NCBI GenBank assembly: GCA_004296885.1
Contig: SCVN01000020.1
Location: forward strand, 1-64,000
Direction: 5' to 3'
Length of the DNA stretch: 64,000 bases
From: Nitrospirota bacterium
GTDB lineage: Bacteria > Nitrospirota > Nitrospiria > Nitrospirales > Nitrospiraceae
The notes below the pieces were generated by a model. The model did not search any database and was not told the DNA's origin. It was given only the letters and a program-made list of their open reading frames with translations. The position numbers and the translations under genes were made by a program. Shown here piece after piece: positions 42,631-51,923 of this stretch. Numbering within the stretch: the stretch's first letter is position 1; the number at the start of each line of letters is the position of its first letter.

Positions 42631-43596
42631 ATGAATACGAAGGAAAGCCAGCGGGGAGTAGCGGATTCTCTCGCAATGCCTGCTGGCTCCGTAGCCATCA
42701 AGGACTCACCTGCCGTTGAACGAGCGCTAGGGCGCAGCAAGCTCTACCTCCTGCTTTCCTGGAGCATGCTCTATCCGGAAGACGATGAGTTCCTGGATTA
42801 TCTGCAATCCGGGGAATTCGTGGAAGATGCGCGAACGGCGCTGGAAAGTCTCCGCCAGGGCTTGGAGGGAATGGGCGGAGAGCGGGCGCGGACGAAACTC
42901 GCAGCCGTCGCCAAGTCTCTGGACCAAGTCGAAGCCCTCGTGGCATCCGAATGCGTCAACTGGCAATTGAGTGACCTGCAAGCCGAGCACCGGCGGGTGT
43001 TCAGTAACGTGATCACCCTGGATTGTCCGCCCTACGAAACCCTCTTCGGCAACGATCACGTATTTGGCCAGGCCCATGTGATGGGCGATATCGCCGGCTA
43101 CTATCGAGCGTTCGGAGTCGAGCTCTCCAAGGATATCCATGAGCGCATGGACCATTTGAGCGTTGAGCTCGAGTTCATGCACTTTCTCGCCTACAAGGAA
43201 TCCTATGCCCGTTGTCACGATGGTGTCGATAAGACACAGATCGTGGTGGACGCGCAAAAAAAGTTTGTCAAGGACCACATCGGTCGGTGGGTTCCCCTGT
43301 TTTGCCGTATGTTGGTTAAAAAGGCGGACTCAGGGTTTTTCCGACATATGGCCGACTTCGGCTCCGACTGGATGGACTTTGAAGCGGCCTACCTTGGGGT
43401 TACCCCGCAGCCCTATTCCGAGGCCGATTATCGACCGGCCACATTTAATGCTCCTGAAGGCCAGACCTATGAGTGTGGCGCGCAAGATCAGGGGAACGAA
43501 CTGAACATCCTGCTCAATGAAGTGGGTGCGTCGTCCTTCTTGGATAAAGACAAGAATAAGGATAAAGATGAGGCTGGGCCTGTTGGCACGGCGTAA
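42631..43596 (+). CDS. TorD/NarJ-like chaperone for the nitrite oxidoreductase
   Basis: This 321-residue protein is longer than typical TorD (about 200) because of N- and C-terminal extensions; the tail is rich in Lys/Asp. The core (about 35-270) is all-helical. The family features are DCPPYETLFGNDHVFGQAHVMGDIAGYYRAFG (quoted in two parts in the family: PPYETLFG and GDIAGYYRAFG) and DHLSVELEFMHFLAYKE. Such chaperones bind the Tat signal of the Mo subunit and guide cofactor insertion. ATG 42631 was chosen over an upstream in-frame codon because the promoter would overlap the longer form. It is followed by NxrC. Confidence 0.9.
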   Translation: MNTKESQRGVADSLAMPAGSVAIKDSPAVERALGRSKLYLLLSWSMLYPEDDEFLDYLQSGEFVEDARTALESLRQGLEGMGGERARTKLAAVAKSLDQVEALVASECVNWQLSDLQAEHRRVFSNVITLDCPPYETLFGNDHVFGQAHVMGDIAGYYRAFGVELSKDIHERMDHLSVELEFMHFLAYKESYARCHDGVDKTQIVVDAQKKFVKDHIGRWVPLFCRMLVKKADSGFFRHMADFGSDWMDFEAAYLGVTPQPYSEADYRPATFNAPEGQTYECGAQDQGNELNILLNEVGASSFLDKDKNKDKDEAGPVGTA

Positions 43597-43685
43597 TGGG
43601 CTGTTTCATTCGTCATCAGGAGCGGAAGAGTTGGTCGTTTTTGCGAGCAGTCTTTAATCATTAATCGAGAGGAGGGTATATTCAT

Positions 43686-44639
43686 ATGAGAGTGGTGCAG
43701 ACACGCAACAAGAAAGTGGTGTTTGGCATTCTTCTCTCGGCGCTGGTCGTGGGCGTCATGTTGACGCTGGGTCAGGTGCCGCTGGCGGTGAGCCAGCCGG
43801 TTACGATCCCGGTGAAGGCCATCAAGGGCCCGATCCCCATGGACGGAGCCAATCCCATCTGGGAGGGAGTGCCGGGCGTAGTCATCCCGCTGAGCGGGCA
43901 GACGATCACGACGCCGATGCATCCGAACATTTCCGTGAAGTCCGTCTTCGTCAAGGCGGTCTCGAACGGAAAGGAGTTGGGCTTCCGCCTGGATTGGGCG
44001 GACCAGACCATGAACAATACGACGATCGGGCCGCAGGACTTCCGCGATCAGGCCGCGATCCAGTTCCCGGTGAATACCTCCGGGGCGCCGCCGTTCCAGT
44101 GCATGGGGCAGTCCGGCGGGACCGTCAACATTTGGCGGTGGAATGCGGAGTGGCAGAAGGACCTGGGCAAGGACAGCGCCGGGCTGTGGGACGTGGACGA
44201 CCAGTACCCGGGCATCTTCTGGGATTACTATTTTGAAGAGCCGGCGGGCGGCGTGACCTATCCGGATCGGATCGGCCGCAGCCTTGGGCCCTTCAATCCG
44301 GGCATCTGGTCCGGCAACATTATGTCCGATCCGACGCTGCGCGTGAGCTCCGTGGAAGACCTCAATGCCAACGGGTTCAGCACCTTGACCACTCAATCCC
44401 ACCAGGATGTGATTGGCAACGGCGTGTGGGAGCCGTCCGGTTCCGTCAAGGGCGGCTGCTGCACGGGCCCGACGTGGCGGATCGTGGTGAAGCGCGCGTT
44501 GACCACCAGCGATGCGAACGACGTCCAGTTCAAGGCCGGTGCCTCGGTCCCCGTGGCTTTTGCGGTCTGGGACGGCACCAACGTCGAGCGGAACGGCATG
44601 AAGGGCATCTCAACCTGGTTTACGCTGAAGTTGCCCTGA
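43686..44639 (+). CDS. nxrC: NxrC-like gamma subunit (haem b, ethylbenzene-dehydrogenase-gamma type)
   Basis: This 317-residue protein has a signal peptide or anchor (about 10-36). The beta-sandwich domain holds the haem b ligand candidates M140 (QCMGQ) and K306 (RNGMKGIS), the Met/Lys pair known from DdhC and EbdC. FRLDWADQT, VNIWRWNAEWQ and SSVEDLNANGFSTLT match gamma subunits of the DMSO-reductase type II group. It takes electrons from NxrB. The Shine-Dalgarno GAGAGGAGG is strong. It follows the chaperone gene and ends in its own terminator. Confidence 0.9.
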   Translation: MRVVQTRNKKVVFGILLSALVVGVMLTLGQVPLAVSQPVTIPVKAIKGPIPMDGANPIWEGVPGVVIPLSGQTITTPMHPNISVKSVFVKAVSNGKELGFRLDWADQTMNNTTIGPQDFRDQAAIQFPVNTSGAPPFQCMGQSGGTVNIWRWNAEWQKDLGKDSAGLWDVDDQYPGIFWDYYFEEPAGGVTYPDRIGRSLGPFNPGIWSGNIMSDPTLRVSSVEDLNANGFSTLTTQSHQDVIGNGVWEPSGSVKGGCCTGPTWRIVVKRALTTSDANDVQFKAGASVPVAFAVWDGTNVERNGMKGISTWFTLKLP

Positions 44640-44713
44640 GGTTCTCCCAGTTCCCCGCGAGGGGATAGAATCATGGCCTGAGGCGGCTGCCCACCGAAGG
44701 CTGTGACAGAAAT

Positions 44714-44755
44714 AGCCCCGAGTCGCCTGTGAAGGTGATTCGGGGCTTTTCTTTT
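44714..44755 (+). terminator. Rho-independent terminator after nxrC
   Basis: AGCCCCGAGTCGCCT, loop GTGA, AGGTGATTCGGGGCT, then TTTCTTTT. The stem has two G-T pairs. Confidence 0.9.
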
Positions 44756-44806
44756 CCCTCGATGCAAGGGGCGGCATGACTTCGAACTGGCTGGCCTTGT
44801 GTGCAG

Positions 44807-44836
44807 TTGCATTTGAGAAAGCCGCAGGTGTATAAG
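44807..44836 (+). promoter_or_regulatory. Promoter of the radical SAM gene
   Basis: TTGCAT (44807-44812), 18-base spacer, TATAAG (44831-44836), about 50 bases before the GTG/ATG region of the radical SAM gene. Confidence 0.5.
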
Positions 44837-44885
44837 AAATAGCCTGCAGTAGATCGTCTGAAAAGCCTGCAACCGAAGGGTTTCC

Positions 44886-46667
44886 GTGAAGATATCCCTG
44901 TTATTTCCACCAACCTGGCATCCGTCGCAGCCCTATTTGAGCCTTCCTTCTTTGACGGGGTTCTTGACCAAGGCCGGAGTCAAAAACGTCCGGCAGCGAG
45001 ACCTCGGAATCGAGGTACTGGACGCCGTTCTGACGCAGGAGTATGGGGCGGAAATCTACCAGCGGCTCGTTGACAAGGTGAAGAGGCTGGAGCAAGAGCG
45101 GACGGGGGAGGCAGGGCCTGGGAGTGCGGAACACTACACGCGCCTGGTCGAGTCCTTGGACCGTTTTCCATACCTGATCGACGCGATCGAGCCGGCCAAG
45201 GAGTCACTGCGGGGAGAAGAGTTTTATGACATCGAGCGATACCGCGAGTGTCTTTTCCTGATCGACAAGTGGTTGGAGCTCGTGTCCACGCTCTATTTTC
45301 CGACCCGGCTGACGGTAGTCGACAATCAGTTCAGCACATACTCCATCTACTCGTCCAAGGACCTGCTCAAGGCCATCCGTGACGAAGAGCAAAACCCCTA
45401 TCTGAGTCTGTTCCGCGACCGTTTCCTCCAGTCAATCCTGGTGGATCAGCCTGACCTGGTGGGGGTTTCGATCACGGCCACGAGCCAGATCATTCCAGGC
45501 CTGACCCTCTGCCGCCTTATCAAGGAAGCCAACCCGAACCTGCATCTGACGATCGGCGGCAGTATCTTCACCAGGCTGGTCGATAATCTGCGCCGGTGTC
45601 CGTGGTTGTTCGATCTGACCGACGACTTCATTGTCTTTGAAGGCGAAACGGCTCTGTTGGAGTTGGTCAATCAGCTTGATGGGAAGCGGGATTTTAGCAA
45701 GGTTCCGAACCTGATCCATCGCCAGAACGGCAAGATTACGGTCAACCAGCCGTTCTACTCTGAGAATATCAACGAGCTGCCGGCTCCGAACTACGATGGC
45801 TTTCCGCTAGGGCGGTACCTGTCTCCCAGCACGGTCCTGCCGGTGCAGTTCTCCCGAGGCTGTTACTATAAAGACTGCGCGTTTTGTGCGCTCACACTCG
45901 ACCACCAAAACTTCCGCCAGCGGGACCCAGGCAAGACCGTCGACGACTTGCAGTGGCTCTCGGCTCGCTACAACACGCAGTATTTTTTCTTCACCGACGA
46001 ATGTTTTGCCCTGTCGCCGACCAAACGCCTCTGTCAGCAGATGATCGACCGCCGCGTGAATTTCTCATGGACCTGCGAGATGCGATTCGAAAAAAATCTG
46101 TCGCGCGAGCTGTTGACGCAGATGCGCGATGCGGGTTGCCTCAAGATTGTCTTCGGACTCGAATCCTTCAATCAACGGGTAATGGATTTTATGAAAAAGG
46201 GGATTGCCCAGGCGAGCGTCCGGCGCATTACGGAGGACTGTCTCGATCTGGGGATCGCCATCCATTGCTATATCATCGCGGGCTTTCCGACCGAAACCGA
46301 GGCGGAGGCGATGGAAACGGCCAACTTTGTCGTTCACAACGAACGTCTTAACCAATCGTATGGGTTTTCCTGCCAGCCGTGCCTGTTTGATCTTGAAAAA
46401 GAAGCGCCTATCATGAGCGACCCAGGCAGTTACGGGATTCAGCGCATCATGCGGCCGGCCTCGGAGGACCTCAGCCTTGGGTTTTTCTATGAAGTCAAGG
46501 AAGGCATGACGCCGGAACAGGCCGAACGGGTCTACCAGGAGATTTACGGGAAGATCAGCGAGGTTGTCTGCGAGTTGCCGTTTAATTATTCGATGGCGGA
46601 CGGTCTCCTCTACATTGCCCGGGAAAAGGCCAAAGTTCAGCGCGTTCCCTTGCCTGCCGGTTCCTAA
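44886..46667 (+). CDS. B12-binding radical SAM protein
   Basis: This protein of 593 residues begins with GTG (MKISLLFPPTWHPSQPY), with an N-terminal cobalamin-binding-like domain (to about 230), a radical SAM domain (about 315-520) and a C-terminal helical part. The cluster motif is C326-x4-C331-x2-C334 (SRGCYYKDCAFC), one residue longer than the usual Cx3Cx2C, as in some B12 enzymes and peptide-modifying enzymes. FGLESFNQRVMDFMKKG and CYIIAGFPTETE are typical of the family. The substrate is unknown; a precursor peptide was not seen nearby. It lies between the two NxrC genes. Confidence 0.88.
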   Translation: MKISLLFPPTWHPSQPYLSLPSLTGFLTKAGVKNVRQRDLGIEVLDAVLTQEYGAEIYQRLVDKVKRLEQERTGEAGPGSAEHYTRLVESLDRFPYLIDAIEPAKESLRGEEFYDIERYRECLFLIDKWLELVSTLYFPTRLTVVDNQFSTYSIYSSKDLLKAIRDEEQNPYLSLFRDRFLQSILVDQPDLVGVSITATSQIIPGLTLCRLIKEANPNLHLTIGGSIFTRLVDNLRRCPWLFDLTDDFIVFEGETALLELVNQLDGKRDFSKVPNLIHRQNGKITVNQPFYSENINELPAPNYDGFPLGRYLSPSTVLPVQFSRGCYYKDCAFCALTLDHQNFRQRDPGKTVDDLQWLSARYNTQYFFFTDECFALSPTKRLCQQMIDRRVNFSWTCEMRFEKNLSRELLTQMRDAGCLKIVFGLESFNQRVMDFMKKGIAQASVRRITEDCLDLGIAIHCYIIAGFPTETEAEAMETANFVVHNERLNQSYGFSCQPCLFDLEKEAPIMSDPGSYGIQRIMRPASEDLSLGFFYEVKEGMTPEQAERVYQEIYGKISEVVCELPFNYSMADGLLYIAREKAKVQRVPLPAGS

Positions 46668-46710
46668 GGTTCCCTAGCCCTCGTTGTTGCTCGCTGCGGC
46701 CGCCTTCAGG

Positions 46711-46740
46711 TTGACGCTCTTGGACGCTTCTGGCTATAAT
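46711..46740 (+). promoter_or_regulatory. Promoter of the membrane protein / TPR / tatA group
   Basis: TTGACG, 18-base spacer, perfect TATAAT (46735-46740). It lies 46 bases before the ATG at 46787; the ribosome site is AGAGGA. Confidence 0.65.
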
Positions 46741-46786
46741 CCATCGGTATCCTTAGCGTTTACGGTCAACAAAGGATCTAGAGGAT

Positions 46787-47905
46787 ATGGCAGGGACAGC
46801 GGTTTCAGAGAAAGGGGGGGGGCGGCTTGAGGAACATGGGCTCCTCTTCGAATATACCGCCAAGTTTCTGCTGCTAGCCGGGTTTCTCGAGCTGCTCTTG
46901 TACCGCCTGGTTTCGCGCCTGGGTATGCATCTGAGCAAACTGGCGCAGAAATATGAGTCGGTGCGGATCACCCTCAAGACCCTGTCGTCTATCGGATTTA
47001 CTCTATTGAACCTCGTATCGATGCTGGTGTTTCTGGCCTTGTTCCTCCTGCTCCTCAACAAGAATCGCGGGGTAGGGAGCGGACGGTATGATGCGCTCTT
47101 GATTCCCTCCGTCTCCTTGCTGGTGCTGTTGACCGTCGCGTTCCTGTTCTTTCCCCCCACGATGCTCGGCTCGGTCCTCTACAATGCGGTCTTTGTCGCG
47201 GTGCTGGCCGTGCTCGTGGCCGAGCACCTGGCGGCCAACCACTCGTGGCCCCAGCGTGCCACGGTCCTGTGCTTTGTGCTGGGCATCGGCGGATGGCTCT
47301 ATTATCAGACGCTCTCCACAACCTATGGCTTGCTCAAGCTGGCTGCGGCCCCGCCGTTCGTGCACGAGATCAATCGGATCGGGGAGGCGCTCATGGTTCT
47401 GGCCAGCATTTTGGTGTTCTGGGCCTATGGCGCGACGCCCCTGTGGACCAGCAACAGGAGGCAACGTCGCCGGGCCGCAATCTTTGCGCTGGTCGGCGGC
47501 AGTGTGTTCCTTGGGCTACTGGGTCTTGACTATATACTGGGGCTCTATGACCCGACCGTGGCGGAAAGTGTTCGCAAGGCTGGCGAGGGGATCGGGTGGA
47601 TCTTTCAAATGGGCATGGGCTACACCTTTTACCTGCCCTTCGCCTTCTATGTGGCGGGCCTGTTGTGTTGGGGCTATACGGTCATCAAGTTGCTGACCAT
47701 CGGACGTCTGGCTGGATACGGGTTGGGACTGATGTTTATCGCCGGCTACGCCTTGCAACTCTCGCATTTGACCCTTATGGTGGTGCTCGGGCTGATGCTG
47801 CTGAATTTGGACAAGCGTCGAGGCATGGCGCCGGCCGGCGAGACGGGGCTTGCAGAAGGGTTGCTCCCGCAAGCGACAGGGACATTGCTCAGTGAACGAA
47901 CCTAA
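46787..47905 (+). CDS. Polytopic membrane protein of unknown function
   Basis: This 372-residue protein has about ten membrane spans. An amphipathic helix near residues 20-60 links the first two, and later spans carry Trp/Tyr-rich ends. The tail is short and polar. I recognise no family. It is transcribed with the TPR gene 23 bases downstream and then tatA, from a clear promoter. Being in the NXR accessory region, it could be a membrane partner of NxrC or of export, but nothing in the sequence shows it. Confidence 0.75.
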   Translation: MAGTAVSEKGGGRLEEHGLLFEYTAKFLLLAGFLELLLYRLVSRLGMHLSKLAQKYESVRITLKTLSSIGFTLLNLVSMLVFLALFLLLLNKNRGVGSGRYDALLIPSVSLLVLLTVAFLFFPPTMLGSVLYNAVFVAVLAVLVAEHLAANHSWPQRATVLCFVLGIGGWLYYQTLSTTYGLLKLAAAPPFVHEINRIGEALMVLASILVFWAYGATPLWTSNRRQRRRAAIFALVGGSVFLGLLGLDYILGLYDPTVAESVRKAGEGIGWIFQMGMGYTFYLPFAFYVAGLLCWGYTVIKLLTIGRLAGYGLGLMFIAGYALQLSHLTLMVVLGLMLLNLDKRRGMAPAGETGLAEGLLPQATGTLLSERT

Positions 47906-47928
47906 ACGAAACAGATAGGATTGGCACC

Positions 47929-48741
47929 ATGAGTGAACAGGATCCCACGAAGGCGACGGAAACCGGCGGTGCGGCAGTTGAACAACCGGAACCGCAATTG
48001 ACCCCCGATGAGGAGATTGCCGAGCTTGAGAAACTGCTTGGCGAGGAGCCGGATGATTTCCAGGCCCGCTGTCGTCTCGGGGAGCTGTACTTCAGCAAGG
48101 GTCGGATGGACGACGCTCTCACCGAGGTCAAGAAGTCCATTGAAATGGCCGAAGTGCTCAGGGAGGAAATGAACCGCTCGCTGGCCATGTACTACTCGAA
48201 TCTCGGCACGATCTATGCGACCAAGAACATGGTCGACGAAGCGGAGGCGCAATTCAAGAAGGCGCTGGCGGTCCATGCCTACGATGTCCTCGCGCTGTTC
48301 AATCTCGGTCGTGTGTATTGCGAGAAGCGGCAGTTTATGGAGGCGAAGTCTTATTATGAACGGCTGGTCGAGGTCACGCCCGACGATCCCATCGCCTGGT
48401 ACAATCTCGGCAGCGTCTATGTGGAGCTGGATAATCCGGCGGTGTCGGATTACAACACCATTGATATGGCGATGCAGTGCTACCTGCGGACCCTCGAACT
48501 CGACCCGCAGCACTTGGACGCCAGCTTCAAGCTCATGGACATCGCCCTGAACCACAAGAAGACCGACTTGGCCATCAAGGTGATGGAAGATGCCGTGGAA
48601 CACAACCCCGACGAACCGCTCGTCTACTATAACCTGATCAGCGCCTATGAAAAGTGCAAGATGTTCGAACAGGCGGAGCAAGCCAGGCAAAAGCTCAAGG
48701 ATCGCTTTGCCAAGCGGACGAAAGAAACGGGGAAGGGCTAA
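47929..48741 (+). CDS. TPR-repeat protein
   Basis: This 270-residue cytoplasmic protein has an acidic N-terminus and about five or six TPR units (for example [55 protein letters not shown] and [15 protein letters not shown]). It is a protein-binding scaffold and a possible assembly factor for neighbouring redox proteins. The tatA gene begins 32 bases later. Confidence 0.9.
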   Translation: MSEQDPTKATETGGAAVEQPEPQLTPDEEIAELEKLLGEEPDDFQARCRLGELYFSKGRMDDALTEVKKSIEMAEVLREEMNRSLAMYYSNLGTIYATKNMVDEAEAQFKKALAVHAYDVLALFNLGRVYCEKRQFMEAKSYYERLVEVTPDDPIAWYNLGSVYVELDNPAVSDYNTIDMAMQCYLRTLELDPQHLDASFKLMDIALNHKKTDLAIKVMEDAVEHNPDEPLVYYNLISAYEKCKMFEQAEQARQKLKDRFAKRTKETGKG

Positions 48742-48773
48742 CAGGCGTTCATTCTGAAGGAGAAAGGGTCACC

Positions 48774-49076
48774 ATGTTTGGGAGCCTTGGGTTCACCGAG
48801 TTAATTTTGATTCTGGTCATTGTGCTGATTATTTTCGGCGCGGGCAAGTTGCCGCAGCTCGGAGAGGGGCTGGGTAAGGCGATCAAGGGGTTCAAGAAAT
48901 CCGTCCACGAAGCGGACGCCATCGAAGCGGAAGCCCAGGCGCAAGCGCAGATGACCGAGCAGGCGCAAGGCCAGGCTCCGCAGATTCCGGCGCCTGGCGC
49001 GGGGGCTGTTTCCCCGTCCCCGGCTGCTGCGCCGGAGCAGCCTGCCGCGTCTACGCCGCCGTCTTCAAAGGCCTAG
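48774..49076 (+). CDS. tatA: Twin-arginine translocase subunit TatA/E
   Basis: This 100-residue protein has one N-terminal span followed by the [22 protein letters not shown] amphipathic helix (residues 20-41, two parts: [21 protein letters not shown]). The Gln/Ala/Pro-rich tail is typical. ATG behind GAAGGAGAAAGG was chosen. It forms the pore for folded proteins such as NXR exported with their cofactors; tatC is not in the window. Confidence 0.93.
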   Translation: MFGSLGFTELILILVIVLIIFGAGKLPQLGEGLGKAIKGFKKSVHEADAIEAEAQAQAQMTEQAQGQAPQIPAPGAGAVSPSPAAAPEQPAASTPPSSKA

Positions 49077-49166
49077 CCGGTTCCGCATGACTCGTGCCGT
49101 GTTCAGGTCGTCTGCGCGGTGCGGTCTTGGTCTGAGTTGCGGTGTTGGCGGAAGGAGTACGTGATT

Positions 49167-50420
49167 ATGGAAACCGGAGTCGTACTGCCGGTCGGCTATA
49201 TCGAGACCTTTGCGGGCAACGGCAAGGCTCGCAGCACGGGGGACGGCAAGCGGGCGGTCAAGTCCGGCATTCCGCTTCCCCACCACGTGGCGCTCGATAA
49301 AGACGAGCGATACCTCTACTTCGCCGAATCCGGGTCGGACCGGGTCCGACGCATCGACCTGCATGAAGGGACGATCCATAATTTTGCCGGGATCGGGGAG
49401 ACTTGCTACAGCGGGGACTCAGGCCTGTGCGGGGAGGCCGGTCTCTATCTTCCCCTCGGCGTCGCGTTCGACTCCCACAACGATCTTTACATCTGCGATT
49501 CGGGCAGCAACCGGATCAGAAAAGTCGACCATGAGACCGGCGTCATCACCACCGTCGTCGGAACGGGGCAGTTTGGTTTCAATGGCGACGGCTCCGCCCT
49601 GGACGTGAATCTCACCTATCCCGCGGCGATTACGTTCGACGCGGACGACATCCTGTATATCGCCGACACCCAGGCCCACCGGGTCCGTCGTTATGATCCC
49701 AGGACCGGTCACGTCACTACGATTGCAGGGACTTGGTCCGCCGAGGATGATGCGCGCGAGCAGCCCTTGGTGGCGAGAAACCTGGTCGTGCTATCCGGCG
49801 ACTCGATCGGGATTGATTTCAGCGACGATCACGGATGGCTCAGGCCGGAATGTTCGGATGGCCTGGACCTGTCTTTTTATCTGGATGACGGTCGGTCGGC
49901 TTTGGACGCCAGGCTGTATGATTTGGTCGGGATCGCCGTGGATGTCCAGGGGCACGTCTATGTCGTCGATAAGGGCAGCAACCGGGTCCGGAAGATCGAT
50001 GGCCAGAGCGGGATCATTTCCACCGTGGCCGGAGTGTGCCGCTATGGATTCGACGGGGATAACAAGCCGGCGATCAAGGCCATGCTGCATGCGCCTGAAG
50101 CAGTGGTTTTCGACCCGGCCGGCAACTTCTATATCTCGGATACGATGAATCATCGAGTTAGAAAGGTCGATATCGCGACCGGCCTCATCACGACCGTGGC
50201 CGGAAACGGAGATAGCGGGTACGAGGATAAGAATATGGGCGGATGCGGAGCGGCCCAATTCGTGGCGAAGGAAAGCGCGGGCATGATTAAGCACGGCGAC
50301 GGCTTGCTGGCGGTGGAGGCAGTGGTCAACTCACCGGTCGGGCTGGCCCTCGACTCACAGGGATTCCTCTATATCTGCGAGCGCGGCGAGAACAAGATCA
50401 GGCGCGCAAAATTGTGGTGA
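49167..50420 (+). CDS. NHL-repeat beta-propeller protein
   Basis: This 417-residue protein has five or six NHL repeats, each with the patterns LYIxDSGSNRIRKVD and ITTVxGxGxxGFxGDG (for example at about 100-125 and 275-300). It is one closed propeller with no signal peptide and no catalytic motif. It probably binds proteins or ligands. ATG 49167 is set 9 bases after AAGGAG. It lies between tatA and the second NxrC-like gene. Confidence 0.9.
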   Translation: METGVVLPVGYIETFAGNGKARSTGDGKRAVKSGIPLPHHVALDKDERYLYFAESGSDRVRRIDLHEGTIHNFAGIGETCYSGDSGLCGEAGLYLPLGVAFDSHNDLYICDSGSNRIRKVDHETGVITTVVGTGQFGFNGDGSALDVNLTYPAAITFDADDILYIADTQAHRVRRYDPRTGHVTTIAGTWSAEDDAREQPLVARNLVVLSGDSIGIDFSDDHGWLRPECSDGLDLSFYLDDGRSALDARLYDLVGIAVDVQGHVYVVDKGSNRVRKIDGQSGIISTVAGVCRYGFDGDNKPAIKAMLHAPEAVVFDPAGNFYISDTMNHRVRKVDIATGLITTVAGNGDSGYEDKNMGGCGAAQFVAKESAGMIKHGDGLLAVEAVVNSPVGLALDSQGFLYICERGENKIRRAKLW

Positions 50421-50511
50421 ACCCCTGCCTCCGTCGGATGGGCCTGGTTGTCCGTCCGTGAGAGGCGCGCCGTTCCCACAACGGCTGTCCATCTGGAAGC
50501 GAGGCGTCGGT

Positions 50512-51360
50512 ATGGCGCGATTCGAGCGAGCTTGGGGTCGGCAAGGTCGGATAGCCTCGATCGTTCCGTTGTTCGCCGGGCTCCTCGCAGGTGCGGCGGT
50601 GCTTGGGTGGCTGGGGATTCCCGTTGTCAGTTCCGAAGGTCTCTTTGTTCGGTCCTACCTGATTGCCGGTGATGTCCCTTCCGCCCCGGAAGATTTAGCC
50701 TGGGAGAAGGTCCCGCCGTTGACGCTGCCGTTGAGCGGGCAAGTGATCACGAGGCCCGTCTGGCCTGAACCCAGTGCCAGGGCTCTGGGGGTCCGGTCTG
50801 TCCACAACGGCGTCGAGATTGCGTTCCTGCTGGAATGGCAGGACAACACAAAGAACGATCGGTTGACCCCTGGCACGTTCCGAGACGGCGTGGCGATCGG
50901 GCTCCCGCTGGGGGAGGCGCCCGCCTTTTTCTGCATGGGCCAGCTCGATCACTACATCAACATCTGGCACTGGAAGGCCGACTGGCAGAGCGACATCGAC
51001 CGGCGGGCCGCCAAGGCTGCCGAGCGCAAGGGAGAAAGCGGGGAAGTCCGGCGATTCGAGGTCATTCCCCGCCGAGCCTCCTCCGTTGAAGACCTGGTCG
51101 GCGGCGGCTTCAGTACCCTGACCAGCAAGCAGTCACAGGGGCGGGTGCAAGGCAAGGCCATCTGGAAGGATGGGGTCTGGCGTGTGGTCATCAGGCGGCC
51201 GTTGGCCAGCACCGATCCGGAAAATGAAGCCAGGTTGGAGCCGGGTCGCTTGCAAGCCGTTGCCTTTGCGGTGTGGAACGGCGAGAACAAGGAGCGCAAC
51301 GGGCAAAAGGCCGTGGCGCCCTGGTTCCAACTCTCCATCGATCCCACGGTGAAGCTGTGA
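50512..51360 (+). CDS. nxrC: Second NxrC-like gamma subunit
   Basis: This 282-residue protein has an N-terminal span (about 15-37), then the same domain as the protein at 43686. M142 (FCMGQ) and K266 (RNGQKAVAPW) are the haem b ligand candidates; INIWHWKADWQ and SSVEDLVGGGFSTLTS are shared. It is about 35 residues shorter, lacking the middle loop that in the first copy holds YPGIFWDYYFEE. ATG 50512 was chosen with GAGG before it. It may be an alternative gamma subunit for another NXR copy or condition. Confidence 0.88.
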   Translation: MARFERAWGRQGRIASIVPLFAGLLAGAAVLGWLGIPVVSSEGLFVRSYLIAGDVPSAPEDLAWEKVPPLTLPLSGQVITRPVWPEPSARALGVRSVHNGVEIAFLLEWQDNTKNDRLTPGTFRDGVAIGLPLGEAPAFFCMGQLDHYINIWHWKADWQSDIDRRAAKAAERKGESGEVRRFEVIPRRASSVEDLVGGGFSTLTSKQSQGRVQGKAIWKDGVWRVVIRRPLASTDPENEARLEPGRLQAVAFAVWNGENKERNGQKAVAPWFQLSIDPTVKL

Positions 51361-51407
51361 CCGGACAGCCGCCGCTCTTGTCGAATTGTGTTTATGCCGG
51401 GGCGTGA

Positions 51408-51893
51408 ATGAGCGGTCGGCGGTTTTGGAACAGGTTGAGACGAGGACGAGCCCTCCCCACGGGTAGGGCTTTTTTCTTGTGCCTGGCTGCGTTGGGCTGC
51501 TGGATGTGGGCTGCGGGATCGGTCGTCGCCGCCGCTCCGGAAGCGGCGATGACGGAGGCTGAAGCAGTCCGGCTCGGGGAAGAATTCGGCATCGTGGTGG
51601 GCCCCGTCGACGAGGACATTCAAAAAGAACTCAAGATGCAACGGCCCGAAGGGGTGGTGGTCTTCGAGGTCATCGGCGGCACGCCGGCCGACCTGGCTGG
51701 CATCAAGGTGCGGGCCGTGATCAAGGAGATCGATAAAGTTGAGGTGCGCACCTTGCTCGATTTCGGCCGGGCCCTCAAGCGGGCCATCCCCACCGGAAAT
51801 TTCACGGTCGGGAGCTACGAGCCCGCGGACCCGGAAGTCCAGGGAGTGGGCGGCCTGATTAATTTTCATTTCGTGCGGATTGTGAAAGACTGA
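51408..51893 (+). CDS. Exported PDZ-domain protein
   Basis: This protein of 161 residues has a signal peptide region (about 22-42) and one PDZ domain (about 75-135; VVFEVIGGTPADLAGIKVRAVIKEID). There is no protease domain. It probably binds peptide tails of periplasmic partners. The start is uncertain: a terminator-like hairpin lies at 51449-51475 inside the first 25 codons, and TTG at 51477 with AGGG upstream is an alternative start giving a shorter signal peptide. Confidence 0.8.
   Translation: MSGRRFWNRLRRGRALPTGRAFFLCLAALGCWMWAAGSVVAAAPEAAMTEAEAVRLGEEFGIVVGPVDEDIQKELKMQRPEGVVVFEVIGGTPADLAGIKVRAVIKEIDKVEVRTLLDFGRALKRAIPTGNFTVGSYEPADPEVQGVGGLINFHFVRIVKD
51449..51475 (+). terminator. Terminator-like hairpin inside the 5' end of the PDZ gene
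   Basis: AGCCCT-C-CCC, loop AC, GGG-T-AGGGCT, then six T. It would end the NxrC-like transcript about 110 bases after its stop, or act as an attenuator for the genes downstream. Confidence 0.5.
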
Positions 51894-51923
51894 TCGTTGC
51901 CCGAGCGGGGCTGCGGAGTACGT

